64,000 nt of DNA. Source: Phascolarctos cinereus. Its lineage: Eukaryota > Chordata > Mammalia > Diprotodontia > Phascolarctidae. Every line of letters starts with the position of its first letter. Position 1 is the stretch's first letter. Made by a program: the position numbers and the translations under genes. The notes under the pieces were generated by a model. The model did no database searches. It worked only from the letters and a program-made list of their open reading frames with translations, and was not told the DNA's origin. Shown piece by piece: positions 1 to 10,410 of the stretch. The stretch is from assembly GCF_002099425.1 (NCBI RefSeq), contig NW_018344332.1, forward strand, positions 682,001 to 746,000, written 5' to 3'.

Positions 1-565
1 TTCAGGACCATCTAGTCTGACTCAGGCCTGAGCAAAAACGTCTTCTGTGATACCCCTCCACCCAACAAAGTGGCCCTGCAATGGGGGTAGGGGTAGAATC
101 TACTGCCTTCCAAGGTTATCATTTCCCCTTTGGGATGGCTCTAAATAATCAGAATTCTTTCCTTCCTCATACTTCAAGACTTCAGTGGATGTGGGATCTC
201 ACCAATATGTGCACTTCTGTTCACGGTACAGAGAATTATAACCCATCCATCTCTTCCAATGTTGCACACTTCTTATCTATACCCTCCTCCCAAAATGCCC
301 AGGTGATTGCAGGCCTCTCCAGAAACCTTCTTCCAGTTTTTGCCTTTTGTTTTTTAAAGCTTCTGGGAATACCAATTCTACCCTTACATGGGTCATCTCT
401 TACTTCTGGCTCTCTCCTTACAAGTCAATCTCACTGCTTTTTCCATTAATATATTAGGAGTGGATAAATTGCTGAGTTTTCACAATGGATAACTGGGCTT
501 GAATCCTGCCTGATATGCAATGAATCCTTGTATAGGACTTTCCTTACAAGAATTTTGAGAGATAA
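1..565. other. Unassigned sequence, no gene seen
   Basis: A 122-codon open frame on the plus strand (81-449) has no domain, no repeats and ordinary composition. It is most likely a chance frame. No SINE or LINE motif was recognised in this stretch. Confidence 0.5.
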
Positions 566-569
566 AGAC

Positions 570-690
570 TGCAGGAGTTATTGTTCCCACTTTACAGATG
601 AGAACTCTGAGTTTCTGAGAGGGGAGGTGACTTACTAGCTGCATGTCCATGGGCAAGTCACTTCCCCTCTCAGAGACTCAGATAAGTCTT
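570..690. mobile_element. Two MIR-like fragments head to head (inverted repeat)
   Basis: The left piece reads as MIR on the minus strand ('cactttacagatgagaa') and the right piece as MIR on the plus strand ('catgggcaagtcactt'). Their touching ends form a hairpin: 607-631 pairs with 657-681 at 23 of 25 positions around a 25-base loop. Two independent MIR insertions in opposite orientation would give this; a palindromic rearrangement is the alternative. Confidence 0.6.
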
Positions 691-729
691 TTTACAGATT
701 GAGAACTGCATGGGAGACCATCGCATCCA

Positions 730-885
730 AGACCCGCTGTTTTTACAGATGTGATAACTGCAGTCCAGAAAGGGGAAATACCTTGTCACAAACAATTATT
801 GACATGTCTGAGGTAGGATTGAGACTCAGGTCATCTTGACTTCAAGTCCAGCATACTATCAATGACTACTCCACCCTTCCTCATC
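730..885 (-). mobile_element. MIR/MAR1-type SINE fragment
   Basis: Read on plus, the order 'acagatgtgataactgcag', 'gagactcaggtcatcttgac' and the pyrimidine-rich end at 'tgactactccaccc' matches the reverse complement of a MIR core followed by its tRNA-like head. It is strongly diverged, so the subfamily is uncertain. Confidence 0.55.
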
Positions 886-1089
886 CCTGAAAGATCTCAT
901 AGTCTGGGCTGCAGGCCGTGTCTACTGTCCAAGGTACTGACCAATTGTTCCTACAAGGTCTGGTTACTAGGTGGTGATTTTTCTTGGACAGTCTAAGAAA
1001 AGGTGGGGTTATGGTCTGTGTCTAGTGAATGGAGAATCCACATCTAATTACTTTAGTGAACTACTGAATAATTAGGAGTAATAAGAAAA

Positions 1090-1320
1090 CATAACTAGCA
1101 TTTTCATAGCATAGCACTTTAAGGTTTACACAGTGCTTTATGTAAGTTACCGTCCTTGATCCTTACAACAATCCTAGGAGGTAGGTGCTATTAAGACCCT
1201 TATTTTACAAATGAGGAAAATGAGACAGGCAGAGGTTAAGACCCTAATGTCTAGGGTCATATTGCTAGTGAGTGGTTGACCCAGGAATTTAATTCAGGTC
1301 TTCCTGACTGTGCCATGAAA
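1090..1320 (-). mobile_element. MAR1-type CORE-SINE
   Basis: On plus it runs from the 3' tail ('tagcactttaaggtttaca', 'gatccttacaacaatccta') through the core ('tttacaaatgaggaaaatga') to the tRNA-like head ('caggtcttcctgactg'). That is the order of a near full-length MAR1 lying on minus. Marsupial MAR1 is a CORE-SINE related to MIR. Confidence 0.8.
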
Positions 1321-2317
1321 CTGTCCCCCAACATATAGGGTGTACTGAAGGTCGAAAGCTATCAAAGCTTAAAATTGCACTAAGAGTATTGAGATTCCTT
1401 ACATTTTACACCCACACCCACACACGCCCACACACACTCTTTGTTTCTTATACATTTCTTATGGGAGACAGAATTAAGGAGTCAATTTTACAACTTCCAG
1501 GCTACTTTCGCTAGCACTGATTGCCTGTCTCCCATGCCCTTAGCACCCTGTGACTCAGTGTTGCATCTATGCTCACATTATGATTGTTTAAAGTATCGAG
1601 TTACATTCAAGAACTGTCTGGGCTCTTTTAGTCTGATTAACGCCAGTTTGATGCAGTCTAATATGGTAGTGATGCTGTGTTTTTTTCCTCCCAGTTACTT
1701 AATTTGTTTTTCAAGCTCTATTTGGGCCCTAATTTCTCCCCCATTTAAGCTGTCCTTTCCTTGGGTGGAGAATTATATTCTTTTTCACACCAGAACAGAG
1801 TTTCTTATCTCTTCATTACTAATAAGATTTAATAATGAGATTCAGTGCAACACATGTGGACATTGCCAAGAGTAGGATCTAGCTAGGATCCCCATCACTC
1901 TGGGGAATTCCTGGATAGGCAATCATCTTGACTCAGCGTTGCATGTTTGGTCTGTTTGGTAAGGCTATTAAACAGTAGTCTGAAGTCATTAACACTTCCT
2001 GCAGGCAAGTCATTTCTCTGGGTGAGTGTCATGCCTGGCTGAGGGCAAGTCCATTGCCCTCCCCGGGCCTCAGCTCCTTGTCTGCAGCCCCTCCGACACG
2101 GGATTCTCTGTGGCTGTCCTAAGCCGGAGACCTCATTTACCTTTGATTCTCAGCTCACCTCTGTCTGCCATAAACATCCATCACCCCAAGTTCTGGCTCT
2201 GCTTGCTTTTGAATGAGCCTAAATTCACTCTTTCCCTTCACATTGCCCCATTGGGCAGGTTCTGGCCTGGTCTTCATTCTGGAAGACAATGATCTATGCC
2301 AATGGTAGATATATGAC
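1321..2317. other. Unassigned sequence, no gene seen
   Basis: Holds a short CA/CCCACA-rich run near 1408-1438 and a possible plus-strand MIR scrap near 2040-2090 ('gggcctcagctccttgtctg'). The open frames at 1441-1875 and 2026-2292 show no recognisable domain and are treated as chance. Confidence 0.45.
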
Positions 2318-2396
2318 ATACAATAAGAATAATAGCATTTGTATAGTCTTTTAAGGCTTACAAAGTGCTTTATGAAGATGATGTCATGTGATGAGA
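2318..2396 (-). mobile_element. MAR1 3' tail fragment
   Basis: Only the tail part is present ('ttaaggcttacaaagtgctt'), reading as the reverse complement of a MAR1 end. It abuts the next SINE directly. Confidence 0.6.
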
Positions 2397-2397
2397 C

Positions 2398-2890
2398 ACA
2401 TGGTTTGCACTGTGGTTAGAACATTCGATCTGGAGTCAGGAAGCTGTTAGTGTTCAGTTGTTTTTTAGCCATGTCTGACTCATCACTTTCTTTGGGGTTT
2501 TCTTAGCAAAGACATTACAGTAGTTTGCTATTTCCTTTTCCAGCTCATTTTGTAGATAAGGAAATGGAAGCAAACAGGATTAAGTGACTTGCCCAAGGTC
2601 ACACAGCTAGTAAGTTTCTGAGGCTAGATTTTAACTCAGAAAGATGAGGCTTCCTGACTGCAGGCCCAATGCTCTATCCACTGTGTCACCTAGTTGCCTC
2701 AGTCTTAGACATTTACTAGCTGTGGGACTCTGGGCAATTCACTTAATAGATAGAATTCTGGCTCAGTTTCCCCAACTATAAAATGGGGGTCAAAACAGTG
2801 CCTAATGCACAGGGTTGTTGTTAAGGATCAAATGAGATAATATTTTTAAAGTGCCTAGCACTGGCACATAGTAGGCATACAATTAGTGTG
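2398..2890 (+). mobile_element. MAR1-type SINE split by a younger SINE
   Basis: The head is at 2398-2445 ('gatctggagtcaggaag'). The rest resumes at 2699 ('acatttactagctgtggg', 'aaatgagataatattttt', 'gcctagcactggcaca'). The middle is occupied by a minus-strand SINE (2446-2698), so this MAR1 is the older element. Confidence 0.75.
2446..2698 (-). mobile_element. WSINE1-type SINE nested in MAR1
   Basis: On plus it shows 'gccatgtctgactcatca', 'ggggttttcttagcaaaga', 'gacttgcccaaggtcacaca' and ends in the reversed tRNA head 'tccactgtgtcacctagttg'. That is a near full-length, minus-strand, tRNA-derived marsupial SINE of the ~250-bp type. It interrupts the surrounding MAR1 and is therefore younger. 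Confidence 0.85.
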
Positions 2891-2919
2891 CATTCCCTTC
2901 CCTTCTCCTCATAACCACC

Positions 2920-3075
2920 CTGGAGGTAGGTACTATTATAATCCTCATTTTACAGACAAGGAAACCAAGGCACAGAGAAGTTAGGTGACTTATATAGGAT
3001 CACACATCTACCAAGAGTCTGAGGTGGTAGTTGAATCCAGGTCTTCCTGACTACCAGTACTATTCACTGGGGCCA
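2920..3075 (-). mobile_element. MAR1-type SINE, partial
   Basis: Core and head are present on minus: 'attttacagacaaggaaacc' and 'caggtcttcctgactacca'. The 3' tail is shortened compared with the copy at 1090-1320. Confidence 0.7.
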
Positions 3076-3370
3076 CCTGGCATGTAGAGACACCTTTCAA
3101 GGACTTGATCATCACCCTTCTACCCCAGCTTAAGGGTATAAGCTTCACATGTGGTTGTAGTTGAAATAAGTCCTCATCCATACATTAGCAGGTGATAAAA
3201 TTCCCTGACCTGATCTAAGCTGTGCCTGGGTGATAGAGAAATGAGTCAATCATGTGACCTATACTCAGTACCTTCCTGTGCAACAGGATCTGACAGAGTT
3301 TATTCACTAGAAGTAAAACTTTTCAGGGCTTAGGGTACTGTCACTGAATGAACTGAAATCTTGGTTTGTT

Positions 3371-3512
3371 TGGTTTTTTTTGCTATGCAATGGGGTTCAG
3401 TGACTTGCCCAGGGTCACACAGCTCATACGTGTCAAGTGTCTAAGGTCAGATTTGAACTCAGGTCCTCCTGACTTCAGGGCCCATGCTCTATCCGTTGCA
3501 CCACCTAGCTGT
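3371..3512 (-). mobile_element. WALLSI-type short SINE
   Basis: Begins on plus with a T run (the reversed A tail), then 'gacttgcccagggtcacaca', 'tttgaactcaggtcctcctg' and 'ccgttgcaccacctagctg'. This is the short SINE form: tRNA-like body plus A tail, without the longer 3' half of the WSINE1 type. Confidence 0.8.
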
Positions 3513-3669
3513 ACTTGATGGCTTGCTTTCTTTTAGATTTTAAAAGCACCTGGAGGGAAGTTGCAGTTGGAATACCCCAGATCATTCTTTTCAGACTGTG
3601 ATTGTCCTCCTGAGGGCCAAGAGAGTTTATAACTTAATCAATGGTTAAATGAATGAATGGATAAGAAGG

Positions 3670-3701
3670 GTGGAAGGAAGCAAGGAAGGAAGGAAGGAAG
3701 A
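3670..3701 (+). repeat. (GGAA)n microsatellite
   Basis: A short run of GGAA units with a few interruptions. Its complement creates the lysine/serine-poor open frame seen here on the minus strand. Confidence 0.8.
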
Positions 3702-3764
3702 ACACAGGAATGAAGAGAGGAAGACCTTGAATGGATAGGTAAAGGGACTGAAAATCACAAACTG

Positions 3765-3970
3765 AAATGTAGAAGGGACTTTAGAAATAAGCCAGTCTAA
3801 GCCCTCCTCCCTTTTATATACAAATGATGAAATCAAAGTGCTAGAGAGGGGAAGGACATTTCCTTGGGTCTCACAGTGTTAGTGTTAGTGTCTATACACT
3901 AACAGAGCTGGCATTTGAAACATGTCTTCTAATGTCAAAGTCAAGATTCTTCCTACTCAAATGCACCACC
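3765..3970 (-). mobile_element. MIR-type SINE, old
   Basis: Weak but ordered match to a reversed MIR: 'agaagggactttagaaat', 'acaaatgatgaaatcaaag', 'gagctggcatttgaaaca'. High divergence suggests an old copy. The 319 bases after it (3971-4289) show nothing recognisable. Confidence 0.5.
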
Positions 3971-4289
3971 TTCCATATGAACGTAGAGACACTCAATAGC
4001 ACTAAATGCTCCCTACAAGTGAGATATGATGCCTAATTAAGTTCCAATATCCTTCCTGGCAAACCTGCATTCAGTAAAGAGTATACAAAGTTCAGGGTCA
4101 GCTGATAAAGACTTGTTGCCTGCCAAGATGATACCTTTCACTGACTTTTGCAAACTTCATTATTTGTTTAATAAAGAATAAAGTCAAGTTCTAGCCTGGA
4201 TGACTAACCCTGTACCCTTTGCACAATTCCTATCTCTCAGCTTCAGTTTCTCAAAGCGGTGGGAGATAGAATAAAAGCTCTCTATGCAA

Positions 4290-4500
4290 CTAGGATCATA
4301 AGATGAAACAACTGGAGAGTTAGAGCTGAAAGGGCCTTAGAGGCCACTGAGTTCAACCCTATCCTTCATTTTCCAGATGAGAAAATTAAGGGTTAGAGAG
4401 GTTAAGTGACTTGCCCTGGCTTCCATAGAGTGTAAATATTGGAGGGGCAATTTGAGCCCAGCTCAGCAGAGCTCGGGCCCAAGATCCTATCAGCCATCCA
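4290..4500 (-). mobile_element. MIR-type SINE
   Basis: Clear reversed MIR-like order: 'gctgaaagggccttagagg', 'cattttccagatgagaaaat', 'gagaggttaagtgacttgcc', 'gcaatttgagcccagc'. Confidence 0.7.
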
Positions 4501-4504
4501 CATC

Positions 4505-4870
4505 AGTTCAATTCAACAAACGTCAGACTACTGCTTCTACCAAAGCACATGCTAGCTAGATGATGGGGATACAAACAGACAGAAATTAAAGGATCTTTGC
4601 CCTCCAGGAGTTTACAATCTACTGGACATGTGGCAATTGGAGAGGGGCCATAACATATACACATGAAAGTAAATACCTATAATTTCATGAGGAAGAGAGC
4701 CTAAACTACTGAATGGGAAGGGATGGAGGCTGGGCTGAGCCATGAAGCAAAACAGAGATTTTGAGGTGGAGTATAGAAATTGCTATATTCCAGGTATGCA
4801 TGCATGCACTGGGGGAGGGAATGGAATGCTAAGCGGGCACACAATCTGACAAAGAATGGGAATTTGATAA
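4505..4870 (+). mobile_element. R1 repeat, 5' part (family not named)
   Basis: Shares its order with several other places here: a stretch resembling 'aagcacctactatgtgccag', then 'gatggggatacaaacagaca', then 'ccctccaggagtttacaatct'. The family is a large, old, dispersed repeat that I recognise but cannot name with confidence. Thirteen fragments of it are listed for this window. Confidence 0.55.
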
Positions 4871-5056
4871 ATGCCTGCTGGCTGACTGACTGCTTGGACT
4901 ATTGAACACATGAAGATGAGTAATGTGAGATAAGTCTGGGAAGCTGGGCTGCAATCAGCTTACAGAAGGCCTTTAATGTGTCGAATGACATGAATACACT
5001 GTGGGCAATATATATTTTTTGTCTACATGTTGTTGTTGTTTTTTTCTCTATGAACA

Positions 5057-5105
5057 TAAGTCCATTTCTTTCTTTCTTTCTTTCTCTTTCTTTCTTTTTT
5101 CTTTC

Positions 5106-5149
<44 letters not shown>

Positions 5150-5228
5150 TTTCTTTTCTCCTTTTTATGGTGAGGCAATCAGGGTTAAGTGACTTGCCCA
5201 GGGTCACACAGGGTAAGTCCATTTCTTT
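5057..5228 (-). mobile_element. 5'-truncated SINE with expanded CTTT tail and exact TSD
   Basis: A 15-base direct repeat, taagtccatttcttt, lies at 5057-5071 and 5214-5228. Between the copies are a (CTTT)n tract of about 90 bases and only about 50 bases of SINE body ('gacttgcccagggtcacaca'). This fits a minus-strand SINE whose 3' tail became a microsatellite and whose 5' end was truncated on insertion. The lysine-rich open frames here are by-products of the tract. Confidence 0.8.
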
Positions 5229-5587
5229 GGGTAACTGTGAGTCTTCTTGGAAGTGGGAATTAAGACTAAGAATTAGTGCTTTGTTTTCTTGGGGCTTGGA
5301 GGTGACCCTGAGGTCCCAAGGACACTCCTAGGAGAAGAAGGTAAGCTCTAACTGACTTGACCCTTCAACAGATTGTTTACTGTCCAAAAACCAGCCCAAT
5401 TACACAAAAAATAGCTCACCATCAGGAAGTAAGCTGTTTGGTGATGAATTCTGTTGCCATGGTGACACCCAGAGGAAATAGTCCCAGGCATGAGTGCCCT
5501 CCTCCCCTCTGCCTTGTTCTTATGAATTGGAAGAGGGGTGGAAATGAGGACAGACTCCTACAGTTCTTAGGCCATCTATAAAGTTTC
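5229..5587. other. Unassigned sequence
   Basis: No repeat motif or credible coding region recognised. A 74-codon frame (5357-5581) has no features. Confidence 0.45.
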
Positions 5588-6130
5588 ACTTAACTTTGAC
5601 TACTCTAAATGCAAGATCCTTAACTAATGGACATACCATGGGAGAACTGGAAGGATGTCAACCTTGACATTCTCCCCATGAAACAAAGTAGCAGAGAAAA
5701 GTGAGCTATAGCTAAGTGCAAGGAAGTCTCACAGGTTCTCCTTGGAGAGGCAAAGGAATAAGACATCAGAATTGGTTTTGTTGTACATCCAAAGCAATCT
5801 AAAATATCATTTCATGGGACACTTGGTGATCACAGACTCATGACAAACACTTGCATAAACACCATCGTGAGAATAATTGCAGTTTATACCCCTCGTGTTA
5901 CCAGAGGATGAGGAAATAGTCGTTCTTTAAACAACCTGGTGAGGTTGTCTAAATGAACTCAAATTGCTTTTAATATTTGGTAGCTCTATGTATGAGGTGG
6001 GCATAAGGGAATACAGTGAAAATATTGGTGCAAAATATTTCTCAAAAATACAAAATGAGAGAGGCTCAAGGCTTGTAGGCCCCTCACACATCCAATTTGT
6101 TGCTAAGTCCTATTATTTCTGCCTTCCTAA
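5588..6130 (+). mobile_element. RTE-clade LINE, endonuclease fragment
   Basis: Conceptual translation across several broken frames gives pieces typical of an APE-type endonuclease. A TTLNARSLTNG-like start lies near 5598. An 'AVYTPR' strand follows near 5880. NERGSRL then appears in the frame at 5964-6428 (roughly residues 31-37). 'Nerg.Rl.ef' is characteristic of RTE/Bov-B elements. Stops and frame changes show that the copy is dead. No reverse transcriptase part follows. Confidence 0.6.
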
Positions 6131-6984
6131 TGCAACATCTCTTATATATGCACCTGTGTTTAGATCAGTGTTTGTCTCACATAATTTCTTTTCTCCCACC
6201 TATAACATGGGAAACTTTTACCCAATAGCTGTCTCTAATTGGCCACAACTTCCCAATTATCATGGAGTAGAAAATGTCCTAGCCACACGGAGTCTAGGGC
6301 TCTCAGACTTGGTGAGTACACAAAAGCATGCCAGTCACAATGCCATTATGGCCAATGACCAGATGTGGTTCCAGATGAAGCCATCCAAGTCCAGAGAAGC
6401 TAAGGACCATTCTATCTCTGCTGTGTAAGGGCAAAGTAACACAATCTGAAATCCTTCCCAAACCAACAGTCAGCCGAGTCATACGTCTGGATGGAATGAG
6501 TTTTGTGGCTTGTTTGTTTTTTGGTAATTATATGGTGTTTACTCTACTCATCATCCTCTGATTTACTTATTGAAGAAAGTATTCTGAGACATATTTCTGA
6601 GGTTTGTTTTATATTAAGAGGCATTATTGTTTGCTTTTATCTTTGTGTACTGAAACTCATCGGTTTTGTGTTGAATACATGCTTCTATTTGTTTGACTGA
6701 TAAAATTGCTCCTCCTCCATAATTGAGAGAATTATTCTTTTCCCTTTACTTTAAGCTGAGGGTTGCTCTCTGGTGTCTTCATTCCATGCTGTCTGCCTTA
6801 CCCCTCTGCCTCAGACCAGCACCAGGCTCTCTACCTCCTGCCCTGGTAATTGGTAAGAACTCTCTTTATCTCTTCCCACCCTCGCCCTGGGACGTATTAC
6901 CCTCTGGCCATTGTCAATCTATGCTGCTATTGGCTCTCTCTCAAAATTACCTTGGACTTATTTTTGTTGACTTACATGTTTGCC
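6131..6984. other. Unassigned sequence
   Basis: The end of the 154-codon frame, beyond the RTE-like part, has no recognisable domain. The rest is T-rich. 6725-6984 could be L2 3' UTR upstream of the recognised L2 end, but the match is too weak to claim. Confidence 0.4.
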
Positions 6985-7097
6985 TGTTATTCTCCCCCGT
7001 AGGGTGAAAACTCACTTTGGACAGGGACTATTTCATGTATATATTTGTTCCTGTGCTAGGAACACAGTGGCACTTAATAAGTGCCTATTGTTTAATT
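6985..7097 (+). mobile_element. L2 3' end
   Basis: 'tctcccccgtagggtgaaaa', 'ggacagggactatttcat' and 'cacttaataagtgcctatt' follow the well-known L2 tail order (gene-poor pyrimidine start, 'gcagggactgt', 'aataaatgcttgttga'). Confidence 0.75.
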
Positions 7098-7179
7098 GAA
7101 CATACATAAATGTTATATTTTATCTAAAGACTCTATATCAAGTCATATAATTGAGTAACATTCATTTTTAATTTCTCTT

Positions 7180-7700
7180 GTGAATGTGATTTGTTGACTT
7201 GTTCTATAAGCATCCTTGCAATCCACTGATAAATTCTTCTTGGTCCCACTGAATCATGTTTTTGATGTTCTTCTCTGTCAGGAAATTTTATTTACTTTTT
7301 TGGCATCCATATTCATTAATGATACTGGTTTATAATTGCATTTGTCATGTTTTGGGATGACAAGTATATTTGTCTCAAGTACTGGAATTGAAACTACTTT
7401 CACCTTTCTTTGTTTTGAAAGTGTCTTTGGTATGACAAAAGAGCAATTATAATTACAATGAGAACTATTCAGAGGGGAATGTGGAATGGGAGGTAGGGAG
7501 TCCCTCCTCACTGGAGGTCTCGCAGGGGAATCTCATTTGCATATTGGTTGGACCAGATGATTCCATAGGTCTCTCTCTCAATGCTAAGCTTTGGTAGAGG
7601 AGAGATGTGTTCCTTAAAAGTTTGGTAGAATTTATATTGGAGGCTGCTTAGGCCTAGGATCTTAACTAAAGTGCTATTTCAGGGCCTGCATTCAATAAAA
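7180..7700 (-). mobile_element. L1 ORF2 reverse-transcriptase fragment
   Basis: On minus, a frame ending near 7278 contains YKPVSLMNMDAKKVNKIS, which aligns with the L1 RT block around 'RPISLMNIDAKILNKIL'. Further down (near 7200-7240) a QVGFIPGLQG-like block follows. Upstream (7620-7660) a degraded SPGPDGFTxEFYQ block is readable. The two parts are separated by about 180 bases that look like an L3/CR1 end. Confidence 0.75.
7470..7606 (+). mobile_element. L3/CR1-type LINE 3' end between L1 pieces
   Basis: 'gagtccctcctcactggagg' followed by 'ggttggaccagatgattcca' matches the 3' end shared by mammalian L3 and CR1 ('ctggaggtctt..gctgg..', 'ggactagatg.cct'). It lies inside the L1 RT remnant. Confidence 0.5.
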
Positions 7701-8355
7701 TTCTTCAGCTTCATCACTTTTTTTTTGGCAGAACAAACCAACTCAAACTCACAAAGAAGGCCCTGAAGTGTTGTAGATCATAACCTGGTTGTAACTGCCC
7801 CTTTGTCAGATGCTGCCCCCTGTGCTGTCATGAAATCACCTAAACGGGCAAACCCAGCATCTTGGGGACCTTACCCCCTTTTCTCTCAACATCTTGAGAG
7901 GATATTAATAGAATAAAGGTATGGATTACCTGTGCTCATTCCATGTGACTAGCTCATCTTTTTTTTTCACCTCTACATTTAGATAGAATCCTTTACAACA
8001 CATTTCTCTCATTATTTCCCATTTGCAATATATAGCAGCCAGCTCACACCCACCAAGAACCTTGCTATTGTCTGTTGAATAATACTCAATTTCAGCTCTT
8101 TGGAGATGCTGGCATCAAAAAGCTTGGAAGCATACATTGACTAATATATTTCCCTTAGGGTTACCTCCTCAAACAATCCAGCAAACCACAATAGAAAAGA
8201 GAGATTGCAACCTATATACAGTTAATGAAACCTTCTGGATCAGGGGACTGGACTGACTCATAGACCATGGAGAATGCATCCATTGTATTGCAGGCAGCTG
8301 TAGGTTGAGGCTACTGTGGTTACATGTCAGTGAAATTGTCATATTGTTTAGAAAA
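7701..8355. other. Unassigned sequence
   Basis: No repeat or gene recognised. Two short T runs occur near 7720 and 7958. Confidence 0.4.
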
Positions 8356-8730
8356 TTAAAAAGAAAACCTCATAGACTCTATTCTTGTACTTATACTTGT
8401 TGTGCTGGCCCTAATCAAAGGACAAATCTCTAGATCCCATTTTTTCTGTTGACAATTAACAATGACAGCACAATTACCATCTCTTTTTCTGAATGCCACA
8501 TAACCTCCATCTCCACACTTGAAGTATTCACAAGGAAGAGTTTTGTCCGTGATGGAATATGGAGTAACAGCATGTTTGTCAGTTGCCAGAATAGATTTTA
8601 AATTACAAGATCTTTTGCAATGCTTCTTTGTTTTTTCATAAAGTCTTTGATGCAGCAGCTGCAGAAATATTTTCTTATTTTTGCTTGCATGCATGCATGC
8701 ACACACATGTACACACACATGTGTCATCAC
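8356..8730 (-). CDS. Open frame of unknown origin (124 codons)
   Basis: The N-terminal part (about 16 residues, M/H/C/V-rich) is encoded by a TGCA/ACAC microsatellite and is unlikely to be real. The remainder has a non-repetitive, protein-like composition with cysteines in CEYFKCGDGGYVAFRK and NCQQKKWDLEICPL. I do not recognise a family. It could be an exon or retrocopy remnant, or a chance frame. No splice-site pair, promoter or poly(A) signal was identified around it. Confidence 0.2.
   Translation of the reverse strand: MMTHVCVHVCACMHASKNKKIFLQLLHQRLYEKTKKHCKRSCNLKSILATDKHAVTPYSITDKTLPCEYFKCGDGGYVAFRKRDGNCAVIVNCQQKKWDLEICPLIRASTTSISTRIESMRFSF
8683..8724 (+). repeat. (TGCA)/(ACAC) microsatellite
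   Basis: 'gcatgcatgcatgcacacac' type run, partly self-complementary. Confidence 0.75.
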
Positions 8731-9384
8731 ATGCTTGCTTGCTGGTGATTTTTTGGTCCCTCAGACTCTTTTGATTCCCTATCTCTCCACCTTCTTCCTG
8801 AAGCTTCCTCAAATCAAGATCAATAGCACCATCAGACTGTCTGGTCATTGGCCCTGCCTTTCACTGTCTTATACATTTGGCCAGAACTCTTTGTTTGGTT
8901 GGTTAATGGAAAATGACTGTCAATTGCAGGAGCATTCAAGAGTGATATGTAATTTATAGCCACTGTCACATCTCCACACACAAATAGAATAAAGGATCTA
9001 TTACCATATTGGGTAAGAAATAATGTCCATTTGGAAATGGATTATTTGGAATCAGGCACAAACCACTTTTGGCTTGTTAAATTACTGGGGTTAATAGCAT
9101 AGGGAATGAATTCTGTCACAGACTTTGATGGATAGAGTGTTTCTGAGATAATCCTGTTTATCAAAAGCTTAGCTCAACACAGAGGCAAGAAGATACCTGT
9201 GACCTTTTGACAGAGCATTTCTAAAGTCCTGAAAACTTCAGCTTTGGGCAGATGTTACTACTGCTATTGTACTCCAAATCTAGTGAATACTCATATATAA
9301 GCTTTGGAAGCAGAGCACTGGCAAGGTGAGTGCCCTTAAAATAAATACATAGCCTTATTCTAGAGACTGAATGGATTAATGAAT
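8731..9384. other. Unassigned sequence
   Basis: No recognisable repeat, RNA gene or coding region. Confidence 0.4.
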
Positions 9385-9525
9385 GAAAGAATAAAAGAAT
9401 GAAAACATATTAAGACCTACTAAGTGCAAGGCACTATGCCGAGTGCTGGGGAGGCAAATGAAAAAGCCAGAACATCCCTATTCTCAAGGAGCTCATAATA
9501 CAGCAGAGGAAACAAAACATGTAGG
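9385..9525 (+). mobile_element. R1 repeat fragment
   Basis: 'acctactaagtgcaaggcac', 'gagtgctggggaggcaaatg' and 'caaggagctcataatacagc' repeat the order seen at 4505-4620 and 26738-26860. Confidence 0.6.
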
Positions 9526-10221
9526 AGGAGTAAGCTGTTAAGTCAGATCCAAAGGCCCCATGGTCCTTGAGGATTGGCAGCATGGCAGATGCTAATGCAC
9601 ATTCTTTAATGTCACCTCCACATCGCCTTCTGCTATTGAACCATTTGATAAGGCCAAGGAATGTGGTCATGACAGTGCTGTGAATGGGATTTAAAAGGAG
9701 CTATAAAAATCAGCTATGGTCGTTCAGCTCTATCAAAAATTACTCCTCTAGGTGAAAATGGAATTCTTGTCAGTAACACTAAACCATGAGGCACAGCATC
9801 TCTTCTGTACAGCAGATTACAATCAATGCTTCTCCTAGATCCAGCAGGGTTTTCCAAGAGATGAGACCGCCAAGTCTTTCAAACTTCTGGCATAGAGACA
9901 GAGAAGAAGAAAAAAGGAAAGGAAGTACAAAGCCAGGCTTGGACTCCTTGGGTCAACTCTAGGTTGGAGAAAAGTTGGAAAATTCAAGAAGTTTGGAGAG
10001 AGATTATCTCTCATGACAGCCTAAAAAGGATGAGGGAGGAAAGATCTTAACAACACTAAGAGGAAGATACTCTACATTTAGCAAGAAGAAAGAGAAACAA
10101 ATCAAGGCTTCTACATGATCTGATAGAATCCCCAGCTATTCCTTCCACTACACAGGCCACATACACCATGTTGTGTGCCTGCAATCTTGTTTGTTCTTCA
10201 GCTGTGCTCCCTTGGTCTAGT
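9526..10221. other. Unassigned sequence
   Basis: No recognised feature. Purine-rich around 9895-9925. Confidence 0.4.
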
Positions 10222-10410
10222 AAAAGCTCTTTAGGGAAGAAAGACAAAGTATTTCCTGCCCTCAGGGAGCTCACATTCTGATTGGGGAGTTATGTAAACA
10301 AATGGGCATTTACAAGATATATATGGAGTGCATGGAAGGCCACCTTAGTAGGAAAGGCTCCAGTGGCTGGGGGGGACTGTGAAAACATCTCTAGAAGGCG
10401 GGGTTTCAGT
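10222..10410 (+). mobile_element. R1 repeat fragment
   Basis: 'gccctcagggagctcacatt' and 'gttatgtaaacaaatgggca' match the R1 part that follows the 'tactatgtgccag' block elsewhere. Confidence 0.5.

Noticed and set aside
5964-6428. 154-codon frame as a host gene
   Set aside because: Its first half carries an RTE endonuclease block (NERGSRL). The second half has no recognisable family and the upstream RTE frames are broken.
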